Below are positions 1 through 19,729 of a stretch of DNA of 64,000 nt, one piece after another. Each line of letters opens with the position of its first letter. Position 1 is the first letter of the stretch. A model generated the notes under the pieces. The model was not told where the DNA came from. It ran no database searches and saw only the letters and a program-made list of their open reading frames with translations. Source of the stretch: Cololabis saira. Its lineage: Eukaryota > Chordata > Actinopteri > Beloniformes > Belonidae. The stretch is from contig NC_084597.1 in NCBI RefSeq assembly GCF_033807715.1, positions 7,072,647 to 7,136,646 on the forward strand, in the 5' to 3' direction. The position numbers were made by a program, and so were the translations under genes.

Positions 1-78
1 GCTTGCACATTGGTTTGCGGGTGATGTCAAGTTTGCACACGTTTTTACGCACGCAAACCTTTAGTAAATCAGGCCCAT

Positions 79-777
79 AGCCGGGTATTTACAAAAACGG
101 ATATTTCCCCCTCTACGTTTTGAAAAATTCCATCGTTTACACGAGATTGTTTTCAAAATCTCTTCATTTACACGAACCCGCATAAATATGCTGTTAAGGT
201 GCTATGAGCAGCCAAACCTGCAGGGGGCAGTGTAACGAGAAGCGTAAAGTCATGCTAGCCAATCAGAGTCCTGGAAAAAAACCTCAACAAATGACACGTG
301 TGAAGCCTGATTTATGGTTCCGCGTTACACCAACGCGTACCCTACGCCGTAGGCTCTGCGTTGGTGTAACGCGGAACCATAAATCAGCCTGGACTTCCAG
401 TTACTTCCAAGATGAACGAGAGTCTTTCGTTTGGAGTGACAGAGAAGTGGAGTTACTTTTAAGTGTGACTTTAGAATATAAAACAGGTAAAATACAAGAA
501 AATATTGACGGTGGTCAAACAAATTGTAAACACAGGTCGCACACATGACGCTGGTGACGTTTCTGTTGCATAATGTGACGTTCTGAAGCCTAAATTTCCG
601 TTTTCCTCCGTTTTCCTCTGTTTAGACGCAAACGTGAAAACTGAGTTTTTGAAAATCTCCACTTTGGCCGGGGTTTTCAGAAATGATCGTTTTTGGTGAC
701 TTTGAGCTCCGTTTTCGTGTAAACGAACGGCCAAAACGCATGAAAACGCCTCCGTTTTTGCTCCGTGTAAACGTTGC
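79..777. mobile_element. PIF/Harbinger-like MITE, left end lost
   Basis: Shares the core and right end of the 21587 copy: AGCCGGGTATTTACAAAAAC on the left, GCTCCGTGTAAACG on the right. The left terminal repeat is missing. A palindromic module (305-396) with CCTACGCCGTAGG sits inside it. Confidence 0.65.
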
Positions 778-2050
778 CTCAGTCTCATTCAGTTAAAATA
801 TCAAACAATAACAGTTGAGTTGCTCGACAGGATTCTCTCTGTTGACAGAGTTTTGTTGTAGTTTAGATATTTTTTCCCACAGGTTTTGTTTGCCGACTCG
901 AGCTCTGCGCATTAATGCATTTTTAAACCTGGAGCCACCGAACAGTCACCTCGGGCGAGCGTGTCCTGTTGAAACGACGGCATGTTTGTTGACATGTCTA
1001 ACAGACGAGATCCTGATGCAGCAGGATCAGCGGCGAGCTCTTTGTTTGCTCTTGCAATGAACTCTTGAGTAAATGTGTCTAATTATACTGGATAGCGGGG
1101 GTTTGTGTTCGCTCCCAAGCTGTGTGCAAACACGGCCAGATCCCAGTTCAAACTCGACACTGGACATTTTAATGCTCCCAGGTGAGGCAGCCTTTTCACA
1201 ACCAAACAGGGCTTTTTATACGAGTGAATGTACTTTTCCATCTTTTGGAGTCAAGTGTATAATTGTGATGAAATAAAGACCGTTTACTTGAGATAGTCTT
1301 GATTCGGACCGCTCTGCTGGGCACGAGGAAATACAAGGGCTCTTTGAACGATTAGGTGAGTTTTAAAAGATGTGCATCAAATGAGACGACCCCTGGGAGA
1401 AGTTCAGGCAGGAAACTCGAGCAAGCGCTTTCACCTCGCTGTATGGTTCAATCCAATGACACCATCTTGCTCAGAGGTCTAATTTGTTGCTACATGGAAG
1501 AAAACAAAGTGTTTTCTTTTAAACAAATATGAACATTCACATGCTTTGATTTGATATTAGTACAAATGTCAAAGGACAATAAACGTAATTTTACTCCAAC
1601 CACTAGATGGATAAACGGGGCTTGGGACCAGCACGTATTGTATTAAGAACGTAATGGCATCCGTGCCAGATCAACACGTGGAACGCAGTGATCTGCTATG
1701 GTGACTCCTGAAAGATGAACAGAATGATTTAAGAGTTGAATATTCAGGTTTCTCTTCAGGGAAATGTGCACAATTTTAGTGAGATAATGTCTCAACTGAC
1801 TATTTAAAGTTTTTAAAAAACTATTTTTATGAGGAGGTAAGGCACAGTAGAACAGGAATCAATGACACATTTACATTGAGTATCACTTAATCTCTGTATG
1901 ACAAATTAATTTACAATTTATAGATATATTGACACCATCAAAATACTGTGCATCTCGATGGGTTGAGAAAAAGTCCTTCCTAGGATGTTTTTCTTTATTT
2001 ATAGACAAAAACATTATAGACATGATAGACATTATTACACAATTCAATGA
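778..2050. other. No gene recognised
   Basis: A mix of moderate-GC and A/T-rich sequence without a credible exon; open frames are short and unlike known families. Nothing supportable as a gene or named repeat. Confidence 0.4.
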
Positions 2051-2845
2051 AAATTAAAGCTGCAAGCAGCAATGAACGGGCCCTCGCACTCATGGACACC
2101 CCCCCTCCCGGGTTCCCCCCACATTCCTAGGTCAATAATACTATAAAAAGTGCCTTTGCTGTTCACATAAAACTCAACTTATCATCATAAGCATATCAGA
2201 AATGACGCCATCCACGACTCTCTATGTCAAACCATTCAAAAGTTATGGCAGAAAGTAGGAACTATCAAATATGGACCAACCAGATGAAGGGGGGGTGCGC
2301 TTTTTGGCATCTATTGTCGCCACGGTAACGCTTTTGAAAGAGAAAAGTAATGCGCGTCGTCGCAGGATGGAGACGAACATTTTGAGGTATAACACATCTG
2401 GGTACACGTTACGGTTCGGGCCGTATTAACTGCCGAAGGAATGGCATAAATTGTGCCAAAATTACACGATTAATTCAAAATGTTCAAAATGGCCGACTTC
2501 CTGTTCGGTTTCGGCCATGGCTCCAAGAGACTTTTCTTTAAGTTGCGACATGATACAGGTGTGTACCGATTTTCGTCCATGTACGTAAAACCGTAAAGTG
2601 GGGCTTGAGGCACGAAGTTTTCAGGGGGCGCTGTTGAGCCATTTTGCCACGCCCATTAATGCAAACCATGAAATATCAAATTTTTCGCCAGGCCTGACTT
2701 GCATGCAAAATTTGGTGACTTTTGGGGCACGTTCAGGGGGGCAAAAAGGCCCTCCTTTCGTCGGAAAAATAAAAGGGAAAAGGAAAATTCCTACAGATAC
2801 GATAGGGCCTTCACACTGTAAGTGCTCGGGCCCTGATAATAATAA
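2051..2845 (+). mobile_element. Dispersed element with GCTGCAAGCAGCAATGAACG start and (ATA)n tail
   Basis: Starts AAAGCTGCAAGCAGC and ends near GTGCTCGGGCCCTGATAATAATAAT. A full second copy is at 56322-57140 and fragments lie at 24470-25340. The A/T-rich tail and the flanking duplication of the second copy suggest spread by LINE machinery. No coding capacity is visible. Confidence 0.6.
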
Positions 2846-4165
2846 TAAGGATAAATAAATAACTGAACATTCTATTAAGTAATAATTAAGTATTAAAGCT
2901 ATACAGTATAAATAAAATAAATACAAAAATGAATACAAAAAAATTTTAAATAAATAAATAAATAACACAATTAAACCTAATAATAAGTAAAAGAATAAAT
3001 AAAATGGAATAAGAAAGAGAGACAGAGAAATAGGTTGATTATTTAAACATTAACATCTTTTCTTCTTAAAAAAAGGTTTCATAAAAAGTGTATTGCTCAC
3101 ATGTACAGCACTCTAAGTAGTACACGGTGGATGTTTCACTGTGTTCTACTTAGCAAACATAAAAAATAAAGGAATACAGACTTTTAAAAACATGATGCAT
3201 CATCACAGAATGATAATATATGACAAATTCAAATTTAAAAGAACAAACACTTTGGTTTGTAGTGTCTATGTACTTTGCATGAACATTATGTTCACACCAT
3301 TTCTTCTGGTAATAATGACCTTTCTTTGACTATACCTGGAGAAAAGATCAAAAACACCCTCTCAAACCTTATCCTTACACCTCCGTTCACAGCAGCTGAT
3401 TTTATGGGGTGGAAGGGCTCATCGAGAACATGTTCAGCATTAAAAAGCATCCTGACAGATCCAACCACCAGTGGCCAGCGCTTAGCCTGTGTTCAGACCT
3501 AATACTGAAATGTGGATGAAATCTCAGTATGAATGGTGAGATCTGGCCTTCATGCTCGATATGCAAACAAACGTGCAGATCGTTTTTCAATACAAGGAAA
3601 GATCTGCAACAAACACGAAGAAGACATAGAGGTTTATTGAAGTCATTCAAACATAATCAAAGAAACATATAAACCCAATTACATTATTTTATAAAGCAGT
3701 GCCTGAATCCTTCCCAGGGTGCTTTCATGTTCAGAATACGAAGGAAAAGTGGACACAAAGTGGACACAGACCAACGTCAAATGCATCTTGAGTGTCCGGA
3801 TTTGAATCCCATCAGTGTTGGACACTTGTGATTGGATCTCCTAGAACCCTTAATCTCCACTTTCCCTGCGTCTAATCCTTATGAAGTATGGATGGCAGGG
3901 TCGGCGTCATGGGGGGGTCATCCGCGGGCCATGCCCCCCCAAATGAGTTATTGTGCCCCCCTCCACTCGCCCACAAGCAGGCCAAGCCTTTGTGCCAAAC
4001 TTTGTATTTTATTGATTACTTATCTTATTGAACGTGAAATCATCCTTCGTAAATTACATTTAATTAAAACCCGTGCTTATTAATCACAAAACACAGGTTA
4101 AACATCATGACCAAATCCGCTCCGACCCGGTGTGTCAGTATCAGCGCAGACAGACTGCAGCTTCG
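2846..4165. other. A/T-rich intergenic DNA, no gene recognised
   Basis: A/T-rich stretch (2846-3060), unclassified sequence, then a C/G-run fragment at 3895-3960 resembling the ends of other MITEs in the window. Open frames here are short and unlike known proteins. Confidence 0.4.
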
Positions 4166-4282
4166 CCTGAATTATGGTCCGCGTTAAATCGACGGCGTAG
4201 GGTCGCGGTGCGATGTGCGTCGCCGCGTACCCTACGCCGTCGGTTCTGCGTTGGTGTGACGCGGAACCATAAATCAGCCACC
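4166..4282. mobile_element. Palindromic TACGCCGTAGG module
   Basis: Inverted halves reading ATGGTCCGCGTTAAAT and its near complement ACGCGGAACCATAAATCAG, with CCTACGCCGT between them. The same foldback unit occurs near 305, 21757, 31793 and 57640, so it is a short dispersed MITE. Confidence 0.6.
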
Positions 4283-6393
4283 GGGTGCAAGGGCTCGCTG
4301 GGTTGATGTTGATCCGCGGACCAAACTTGTTAAGGAGCATCAAACTCACTCTTATCTACGCCGAAATAACACTAAAATATAAAGAAGGCTTCCCAAAGTG
4401 TGATCTATGGTGAAATAGGAAAATTAAGATGTGCAACTCTTCTAAAGGTGAGACATGCATTTAATTGACTTCATGGCGCCAGCCTTGGCTTTTTTATTAC
4501 GCAAATGTGGAATGTTTGGGTCTGTCTAATTTCGTCAAATTAAATTTGGAGATTCACCGTTCACATTTTTATGTGTATGCGTTGTATGAGAGAGAGATGG
4601 AGCGGGCGAGGGAGGGAGAGACGTGGCCTGTACGTCGTTGTTTTTTGTTTTTTTGCAGTTTGGGTGCACAATACACTTGTGTGCGTGTGTATTAAAAAGA
4701 TGGATGGTCCCCCAGAATACAGTATTTTATGAATGTGTCGGCTGAATTTTAATACTAACAACAGCAAAACGCCATGATCATTCAACTTCCGGTTTCAGGG
4801 TCATGCAGAACCAAGATTCGCTGCAGTTCCTCAACTGGCCACTGGAGGGTAACTGCAAAAGTGAGTTACACCACCATGTCAGAGGTTAAGGTTCCCATTA
4901 ACACAAATGGACGGGTTGAAAATGACGGGGTGAGAAAGTTCCCACTTTAATTAACGGACTAATGAACGTATCACATGACCATCTAATACTCAAGGCCTCT
5001 CTGAATGCCCAGATGTGCTCAAGGATACGACTTGTGTATTATTGAGAAGGCGAAGTATCCCAGAATGAATGTTAGCACAAACAAGCAAAATAAAAACCGA
5101 AGAGACAGGAGTAAAGAAATAAAGTTGGAACTTCAAGATGTTTTCATGCGTATTTGTGGTATAGTTATCACGATAGAGCCTATTTGAAAATGTCCACTGG
5201 TGTTTCTGAGCTTTTTTTTCCCATTTCACTTCCTTCAAACTTTATAACACAGAGCTATAAAAGCTTAATTTATATAGTGTAACCATTATAAACATGTATC
5301 CAACTTCTGGTCCATTTTCAGTTATATTAATGTTTAGATTGGTTGCTGTTTTTTTTAAATGGTTAATTGCAGAAAATGGGACTTGCTCCTGGCATTTTGA
5401 CCCAGATTGCCCCCAAACTGTCAAACAGTAGTTTATTTGTTATCTAATCACCAACACGTTGTGAACAGTTTGTTTATCACAAACTGTCTTGTACAGCTTA
5501 AATCACCAGGTTTTTTGTGTTCCTTTACTCCAGTTGTGGGAAGAATGGTTCAATCTGATTGGATCAGCGGCCTGTCAGTCAAAAATGGATTGCAGCTCAA
5601 TGTGTTTGATGGACAGGTGGTCAAATCCTGCAGGCTCATGTTTAAACATCACATTGGGCCAATCCAGTGTCAATTGGGCCTCCAATACGCGGGTTTTATG
5701 GGGCGATCGGACCAATAGATATTAGAATAACCATGCTGGCCCAAATAGTTCACACTACCCAAATACAGAAGTCCAGATTAACCGAGGAGTGGCCAAAGCG
5801 TCATTTACGTAGCCGGCCCGAAAACACGTGACTGTTTGTCACCAGAAGCATCCCACCTGAACGCGACAGAAACAAGTAAAACGGGTCTGAACGTGGTTTT
5901 TTGTTGCGTGGCGGTTTGTTTTAGACAAAATAAGCGCTTTCAGAAAACGGAAAGTGAAGTTTTGTTGTGATGTGTTGTAGTTTATTGTCACCTGTTGACA
6001 AATCCTTGTTTAGGCGACACTGACTTGTGTTTTTCTAAGAAATAGCTAGCTATTTCAGAGAAAAACACGAAAAATAAAAATAAAAATAAAAATAAAAATT
6101 ATTTTTTATTGGTTTGCACACTTACAATCAACAGTAAAACAAATGTGATTGTGGCTGTTGCACTGTTTTGCCTGTTACCTCAGATTTGTACTTTTATTTT
6201 TTAATTCTTCATGGTTTGCACACAATAAAAGTAACACTTGCAATGTAAATGGTAAAAAAAACAAATGTGATTGTAGATTTTGAACTGATTGTTAGGGCTG
6301 GGCAATGCCTTTTTTAAAAGGCACATTGTTGAATAAAAAATGGTTGAATTGTTACAGTGGTGTCGCTTTCATTTTTTTTTCAAAGATTATTGA
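4283..6393. other. Upstream intergenic DNA, no gene recognised
   Basis: No exon or RNA gene recognised. Contains an (AAAAT)n run near 6068-6100 and a stretch at 4780-4870 resembling sequence at 52550-52640, probably an old repeat. Confidence 0.4.
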
Positions 6394-6915
6394 CTGAGCT
6401 GAGGAATATTACAAATTTTGAGTGTATTTCCCACAGATTATGAGTTGAGGAATATCACATATTTTGAGTGTATTTCCCACAGATTATGAGTTGAGGAATA
6501 TTACACATTTTTAGTGTATTTCCCACAGATTAGGAGTTGAGGAATATTACAAATTTTTAGTGTATTTCCCACAGATTATGAGTTGAGGAATATTACACAT
6601 TTTTAGTGTATTTCCCACAGATTAGGAGTTGAGGAATATTACAAATTTTTAGTGTATTTCCCACAGATTAGGAGTTGAGGAATATTACAAATTTTTAGTG
6701 TATTTCCCACAGATTAGGAGTTGAGGAATATTACAAATTTTTAGTGTATTTCCCACAGATTAGGAGTTGAGGAATATTACACATTTTTAGTGTATTTCCC
6801 ACAGATTATGAGTTGAGGAATATTACACATTTTTAGTGTATTTCCCACAGATTAGGAGTTGAGGAATATTACACATTTTTAGTGTATTTCCCACAGATTA
6901 TGAATTGAGGCAAAA
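6394..6915 (+). repeat. 46-bp tandem satellite upstream of klf4
   Basis: About eleven copies of a 46-bp unit containing GAGGAATATTACA, TTTTTAGTGTATTTCCC and ACAGATTAGGAGTT, differing by single bases (TATGAGTT/TAGGAGTT). It ends about 750 bp before the klf4 start codon. Confidence 0.85.
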
Positions 6916-7012
6916 CATTTCAAAATATAACTTATAAATTTTGAGGTAGCATGTTACCCAAAAAATGTTGAGTTCTGTGAACTTATTCGGGTTAACAGTG
7001 TAGAAATAGCTG

Positions 7013-7673
7013 TTGAGGTATTTGCTTGGGAGGCTTTTGTCTCCGTCCCCGCCCGCAGGTGAGCCCACAGGTATAATTAACTACCTGGGAGTGAAATCTG
7101 TGAAAAGATGCGCTTCTTCAACTTTCTTTCTTTCTTTTTCTTTTTTTTTTCAAGCAAGAAGGAGAAGTAAGGATTGGCGCCGTTGCTATGAATCCAAACA
7201 AACCTCTCTCTCTCTCTCTCTCTCTCTTTCTGCGCTGCAGACGCTTAACTACCCCCATCCTCCTCCTCCTCCTCCTCCTCCTCCATCTCCTCCTCCTCCT
7301 CCCGTCTCTAATGTTTTCCCCCGCTCTGGTCGCCGGGCAACGAAGGCGTTTCCCCAAGCTTCCAGTTATTAAAGGATACCTCTCACGCGTCCTCGCTCAC
7401 TCAGACTCAGACTGCCGCCGGTCTCAGCGCGGCACCAGGCGGGAGGAAGGGATTCCCCTGCTCGTCGCCTCTCCGCGTCCGCGTCTTCCAGCCCCAATAA
7501 AAAACCAAAAAAAAACAAAAAAAAAGAAAGAAATGGGAAAAAAGAAATTAAAGGAAAACAGCGTTTTCAGAGTTTTAAACGAGTCCAGCTTGAGTCTAAC
7601 CCGGATTTATTCAAGCAGAGCGCAAGTGGCGGCCGCGCCGCGGAGCAGCCGGGAGGACGCGCCGCACCAGCTG
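7013..7673 (+). promoter_or_regulatory. klf4: klf4 promoter / 5'UTR region
   Basis: GC-rich, CpG-bearing DNA directly upstream of the start codon, with a (CT)n run near 7205-7228 and a (CCT)n run near 7258-7302, both homopurine/homopyrimidine. An A-rich stretch lies near 7499-7560. No clear TATA box was seen close to a defined start site, so the transcription start is not placed. Confidence 0.55.
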
Positions 7674-14354
<6,681 letters not shown>

Positions 14355-15300
14355 GGCCCGACTCCAAGGACCAGAGAACAACACTTTGAAGAAGTTGAAG
14401 GCTCCAGTAAAAGAAAAGGCAAAACCTCTCTAATACATACATATGTTTGCAGAGACCTGAACAAAAACTTGCGCTTTTTCTCTCCTTTTTTTTAAAAACC
14501 ATAACTTGCCTTCAAGCCGGAAATAAGACAAGCTGTGGTGTCCATGGCAAAAGCATTAATCCTTTTTAAGAGCCTTTCTCAAGACATTGTGCAGGTGACT
14601 CGACGAGACCTCTCAGCCAGGGTTGTACATTTTTTTTATAAAAAAAGGGACCAAACTGGAATTTGTCTTATTTAACCGACAAACCTTGGAGGAACCAGGT
14701 GCCAACGGCTTCAAACTGGAAAACGTCAGGGAAACCAGGAGCAACAGAAGAAACATCTCCAGAGGCCTTTCCCCCATCACGGGCTCTGTTAAACACACAC
14801 TGTTCAGAAATACTATATTATTAAACACCCCCGATATTTATATTCACATTTCACCTGCAACTCCATTGACTCCCGGTACAATGATAATTTATACCGAACG
14901 GTGCTCCGCAACTTTGAAGGGTTTTTTTTGTTTGTTCCTGAATAAAAAGGTACCAAAGAACAAGGAATATAAATGATGGGGTGAAAAAAGTGCCATATAG
15001 CTGTTATTATGTGTTTTTTCGTAAAAACCTCTCTTCCACAATCTGACTTCAGGTGAACACTTCCATTTTTTTAATTTTTTTTTTAAATGGTGATTGCAAT
15101 CTCCGATGCACTGCAGCTGCAAAGTGCAATAATTTATATGAGACATTCATATTTTTGTATTGAATGAGTAACTCTGAACAAAGCCTTTTGTTTATAGCCA
15201 AAATATATAATATAATCTTAAATTTTTGTATATTTGTAAATAAAATGCTTTGTTATTGATCTGTATTTTGCAGCATAATAAAAATCCAATGTATTTGAAG
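14355..15300 (+). other. klf4: klf4 3'UTR with candidate poly(A) signals
   Basis: A/T-rich sequence after the stop. AATAAA hexamers lie at 14941, 15239 and 15277; the last two sit in a T-rich context just before unrelated MITE sequence begins at 15351, so the message probably ends near 15260-15310. The extent is inferred from position and composition only. Confidence 0.5.
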
Positions 15301-15350
15301 TAAGAAAATGACCCTTCCATTGTCTTATGATAAAAATATATGATAATAAG

Positions 15351-16101
15351 CAGTACTCGAGTTGTAAAAAAAAAATCAGGGGGGATGGTGGATTTTATCA
15401 TATGGGGACAGATAATTTGTGCCGATTACAAATAATATAATATATAACAAATAATAGCAGTGACCAAAACAGCTGCAGAAATACTGCAGGAATGACATAG
15501 CAGCAGTTAAATGCAGCCTTCTGTAAGCTTTAAATATCCACTGGGCTTACATCAAATACATCAAAACACAACAATAAAAAACACTTTTCTGAACTTATCA
15601 ATATGACTCTGTCCTTCACAGGATAAGTAACATGGATCACTGCAAAAACTCACAATCATAACAAGAATATTTGTCCTATTTCTAGTTAAAATGTCTCATT
15701 TTAGTAAATAAAAAATCTCATTACATTTAAAACAAGACTCATCACTGGAAAAAACAACAATTTTCACCTGTTTCAAGTAGATTTTCACTTGAAATAAGTA
15801 GAAAAAAGATTTTATTGCTTGTAATAAGAAGATAAATCTTGTCCCACTGGGCGATTTTTCTACTTATTTCAAGTGAAAATGTACTTGAAACAGGTGAAAA
15901 TTGTCAAATAAGTTATTTTTCTGGTGTTATTTTTCTGGTGACGACTCTAAATGTTGAAATATCAGTAAAACCACATTCATTGATGAAATGACATAAGGGA
16001 TGGAAAGGGGGGATGGAAGTTTTACAGGGGGGGATGATTTTTACCGTTTTTATTTCAGGGGGGATGCCATCCCCCCTCATCCCCCCTCAACTCCAGTACT
16101 G
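15351..16101. mobile_element. hAT-like MITE (CAGTACTCGAGTTG ends), copy 1
   Basis: Ends CAGTACTCGAGTTG and CAACTCCAGTACTG, with exact 8-bp duplications ATAATAAG at 15343-15350 and 16102-16109. Contains a nested CACTGCAAAAACTC-type element (from about 15642) with inverted TTTTCACTTGAAAT arms. Near-identical copy at 20281. Confidence 0.88.
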
Positions 16102-16109
16102 ATAATAAG

Positions 16110-16962
16110 GCCTTTGCTGTACAATAAATGTCCGTCTGAAGCGGTTTCCTCCTCAGTCGAGGCGGCTCAGCATCTCTGGGGGGGGTGATGGAGGAGACGA
16201 GGGTTTAAATGGCAGCTCCAGTCCCCTCACACACGATATCCTCCCTGATAACGGTGAGACCGCCGCCGGCAAACTAGCACAATGTTGCCGTGAAGACGAC
16301 GTTCAAAAGGAAATTCACTCCCACAATGTCCCGTTTCCGTGGGTTTCTCTTTCCACCTGTCAGAGGGGAAGAAAGGAGAGGAAAACCAAGTTACTGGCTG
16401 ACATTCAAGTCGGACACCAGAGCCGACTGCAGCTCCTGCAGCTCCGGCTCTCCAGTGGACAATGTGGATGAAAACAAACAAAGATGCTGCCGTGAGACAA
16501 CGTTACAACACGGTTCTGTTATGTGACTACGATCGCCTTTTTACACCTGTTGTGTAAATACACTTATGTGCTTACATTTCAAAATGCTGTGACAATATTT
16601 TAATGCCGAGTTTAAATCCAGCAGTCTCCCCATCTGCGGTGACTCAGAGACATTAATCTTATTTAAGCTTCGGTGATTTGACGTGTCGTGGCATCACAAG
16701 TGCTGGTTGAATCATGTACGCAGGTCCCAGGGAACGTCTTGCTTAAATATGTGATAACCAAATATTCTCTACTTATCAGGGGTAAAAATGAGCGGGAATT
16801 GTTGTTCTCTATTGCAGGGGCGTCAATTGGGTATGAAGGTACGGCAGCCGCCACACCTTTGCTTCAAGGGTTAAATGTAAATGTTTGTTTTTTTAAATAC
16901 ATTTATGGAATAACTACAAATGCAAATAAGAACAACATGATCGATTTCACTAGTTATTATAC
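16110..16962. other. Intergenic, no gene recognised
   Basis: Unique-looking sequence of mixed composition. Short open frames are present but none resembles a known family. Confidence 0.35.
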
Positions 16963-17457
16963 ACTGCAAAAACTCTAAACCTCAAATCTACATTTGGATA
17001 CTCTAGGAACTACGATTAACCTGCACTCCGAGAACGGAGAGCTCTGCCAGGAACATAAGGCAAAATCTTAACAAGAATATTTGTCTTATTTCTAGTTAAA
17101 ATGTCTAATTTTTAGTCTCTTTTTTTTTTTAAATCTCATTACATTTAAGACAAGACTCAAAAACAACCATTTTCACCTGTTTCAAGTAGATTTTCACTTA
17201 AAATAAGTAGAAAAATCTGCCAGTGGAACAAGATTGTTTTGCTTGTAATGAGAAGATAAATCTTGTCCCACTGGCAGATTTTTCTACTTATTTCAAGTGA
17301 AAATTTACTTGAAACAGGTGAAAATGGTCAAATAACAAGTTATTTTTCTGGTAATGACTCTTGTTTTAAGTGTAATGAGATTTTTTGACTAAAAATGAGA
17401 CATTTTAACTAGAAATAAGACAAATATTCCTGGTAAGATTTTGAGTTTTTGCAGTGA
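16963..17457. mobile_element. Foldback MITE (CACTGCAAAAACTC ends)
   Basis: Left CACTGCAAAAACTC, right GAGTTTTTGCAGTG, with long inverted internal arms (AACAAGAATATTTGTCTTAT and its complement). Partial relatives are nested in the 15351 and 20281 elements. No clear target duplication. Confidence 0.7.
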
Positions 17458-17985
17458 GTGAGACTGCATTTGAAAAAGTTCCAGTTTTCTTGACCACACA
17501 GATAAGCTACATAGACTTCTGTGATGAGTATTTGCTGGACGTGTTGATTGATACTCTAGTTAAGTTCTGTGACTCGTAACCTTGCCATACCTTAGCTTCC
17601 ACTGAATTGACGCCACTGCTCTATTGTGGAGCATTGTCTTTTAAGATATCTTTTTAAAATAATCAAATCTAATGGTCATATGTGATTGTTTCAGCTGTGT
17701 CTTCAGAGGCTTATTTTGCCTGTTTGGGGTCAAATATCTCCAGTGCCGCCATGCTTAGGTGGATATAGCGGTGTATGTCGCCCCCTCGTGGCCGATCCAA
17801 GCACTGCAGTTCTCATTGTCATGTTATGAATCTTTATTTCGGCTTGTACACACTTTTTGCAGAACAAGATGAAAAGGAAAGAAAAAAACTACATTTCTTT
17901 TGCCGAAAAGGTGTAGCTGAAGCCGTAGCTTATAATGCCGACCCTTTTTATCTTAAGATCAGCAAAATATGAGACATTAGCTTTT
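17458..17985. other. Intergenic, no gene recognised
   Basis: No recognisable exon or repeat end. It leads into the minus-strand LINE fragment that follows. Confidence 0.3.
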
Positions 17986-18830
17986 ACTCCGTGGAAACAA
18001 ACAATACATAAAGAAGACAAAAATAAGTAAGACAAAATATAAAATTGACGTTTCACATTCTAGAATGTTTTTGATAGTATACTTTATAACTATAGTGTTT
18101 TATATTTATTTACAGTATTTTCTTTAAACAATTTCTTAAACTTGAGGATAGAACGACACATTTTTAGGTTGTTATTACAACTATTCCAAATTTCTCTAGC
18201 CTTAATTAATGTACATCTCTTTTTAATATTAGTTCTTGCTGTCGTCGTCTCAAACATGAGTTTCCCCCTCAGGTCATAGCGGGTTTTGTTTTATCTGGAA
18301 CAGGTCCTGAATGTAGTTTGGTAGCAGTTTCTGCTGGGCTTTAAAGGCAAATAGAACAGTTTTCTGCTCGGCTATATCATGGATTTTTAAGGTATTATAT
18401 TTAATAAAGAGATAATTTGTTGGTTTATAATAGTCAGATCTATTAATTATACTAAAAGCTCTTTTCTGTAACAGGAAAATAGGGTTTGTATTTGTTTTAT
18501 AGGCGTTACCCCAAACCTCCACACAATAAGTCATGTATGGAACTATGAGTGAGTTATACATCAAAAACTGTCTCTTTGACAGAAAAAATAATTTGTTTTA
18601 TTTAATATTGCTAGTGTTTTAGACATTCTTGATTTTTCACTATTTATGTGTGATTTCCAGCTAAGTTTATCATCAATTATTACCCCCAGGAACTTATTTT
18701 CATATACTCTTTCTATTTCCATACCACTAATTTTAATTGTTATTTGATTTTTTATTTTCTAGTGCCAAAAATTATGAACTTAGTTTTAGTTAGGTTTAAT
18801 GATAACATATTGATATCAAACCATGCCTTC
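17986..18830 (-). mobile_element. L2-like LINE fragment, RT C-terminal part
   Basis: On the minus strand 18274-18564 encodes YMTYCVEVWGNAY and LLQKRAFSIINRS, hallmarks of the region after the reverse transcriptase in L2/CR1-type LINEs. Flanking sequence continues it with frame breaks. 5' truncated and dead. Confidence 0.75.
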
Positions 18831-19046
18831 ACATTTTTCATTCATGCAACAGAAGAAAAATAAAAAAATATCAATCACAAGGGGAAATGTGTTTCTGCTT
18901 AAGTGGGTTGGCCGGAGCCCTAAAAGACAGACAGATAGATGAGTAGTAATTTGAATATAATTCTTTCTGACAGTGAAATAATTCTGGGATGCAGCGTTCA
19001 CAGCATCCAAAGTTGTGTGGATCTTCAGCTTTTTCTCAGCGTCAGC

Positions 19047-19721
19047 TGGGTTGCCACCCGTCCCGTAAAATACGGAATTGTCCTTTATTTGAGAAAAAAA
19101 TGTTGCGTCCCGTATTGAACTAATACGGGACACGATTTGTACCGTATTTCATTGACTTTTACACCATATTCTAGTTGAATTATTGAAATAAATGAACCTT
19201 TACACCATATTCTAGTTGAATTATTGAAACAAATTAACTTTTACACCATATTCTAGTTGAATTATTGAAATAAATTAACTTTTACACCATATTCTAGTTG
19301 AATTATTGAAATAAATTAACTTTTACACCATATTCTAGTTGAATTATTGAAATAAATTAACTTTTACACCATATTCTAGTTGAATTATTGACATAAATTA
19401 ACTTTTACACCATATTCTAGTTGAATTATTGAAATAAGTTAACTTTTACACCATATTCTTCACCTGTAGCTATATTATACATCTGGGCTGATGTGGACAT
19501 ACACAGCATAGGAGGATATTTCAGTTGCTAGTATGGTTGTCTGTCTATACAGTCATGCAAGTTCAATGCTATTAAAGCACTTTAAACCAAAGCATTTAGT
19601 TTTTTCATATAAAATAAACACATTTTTATTCAGTTTAGAAGTTTTGGGGCTTTTTTTTTGGCTCCTGCGCTGCTGAAATCAGGGCGTCCCTTATTTCTAT
19701 TTCTGAAAGGTGGCAACCCTA
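19047..19721. mobile_element. hAT-like MITE (TAGGGTTGCC family), copy 2
   Basis: Starts TGGGTTGCCACCCGTCCC, ends AGGTGGCAACCCTA, with exact 8-bp duplications GCGTCAGC at 19039-19046 and 19722-19729. Holds the same roughly 38-bp internal repeat as the 7978 copy, with about eight units. Confidence 0.88.
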
Positions 19722-19729
19722 GCGTCAGC

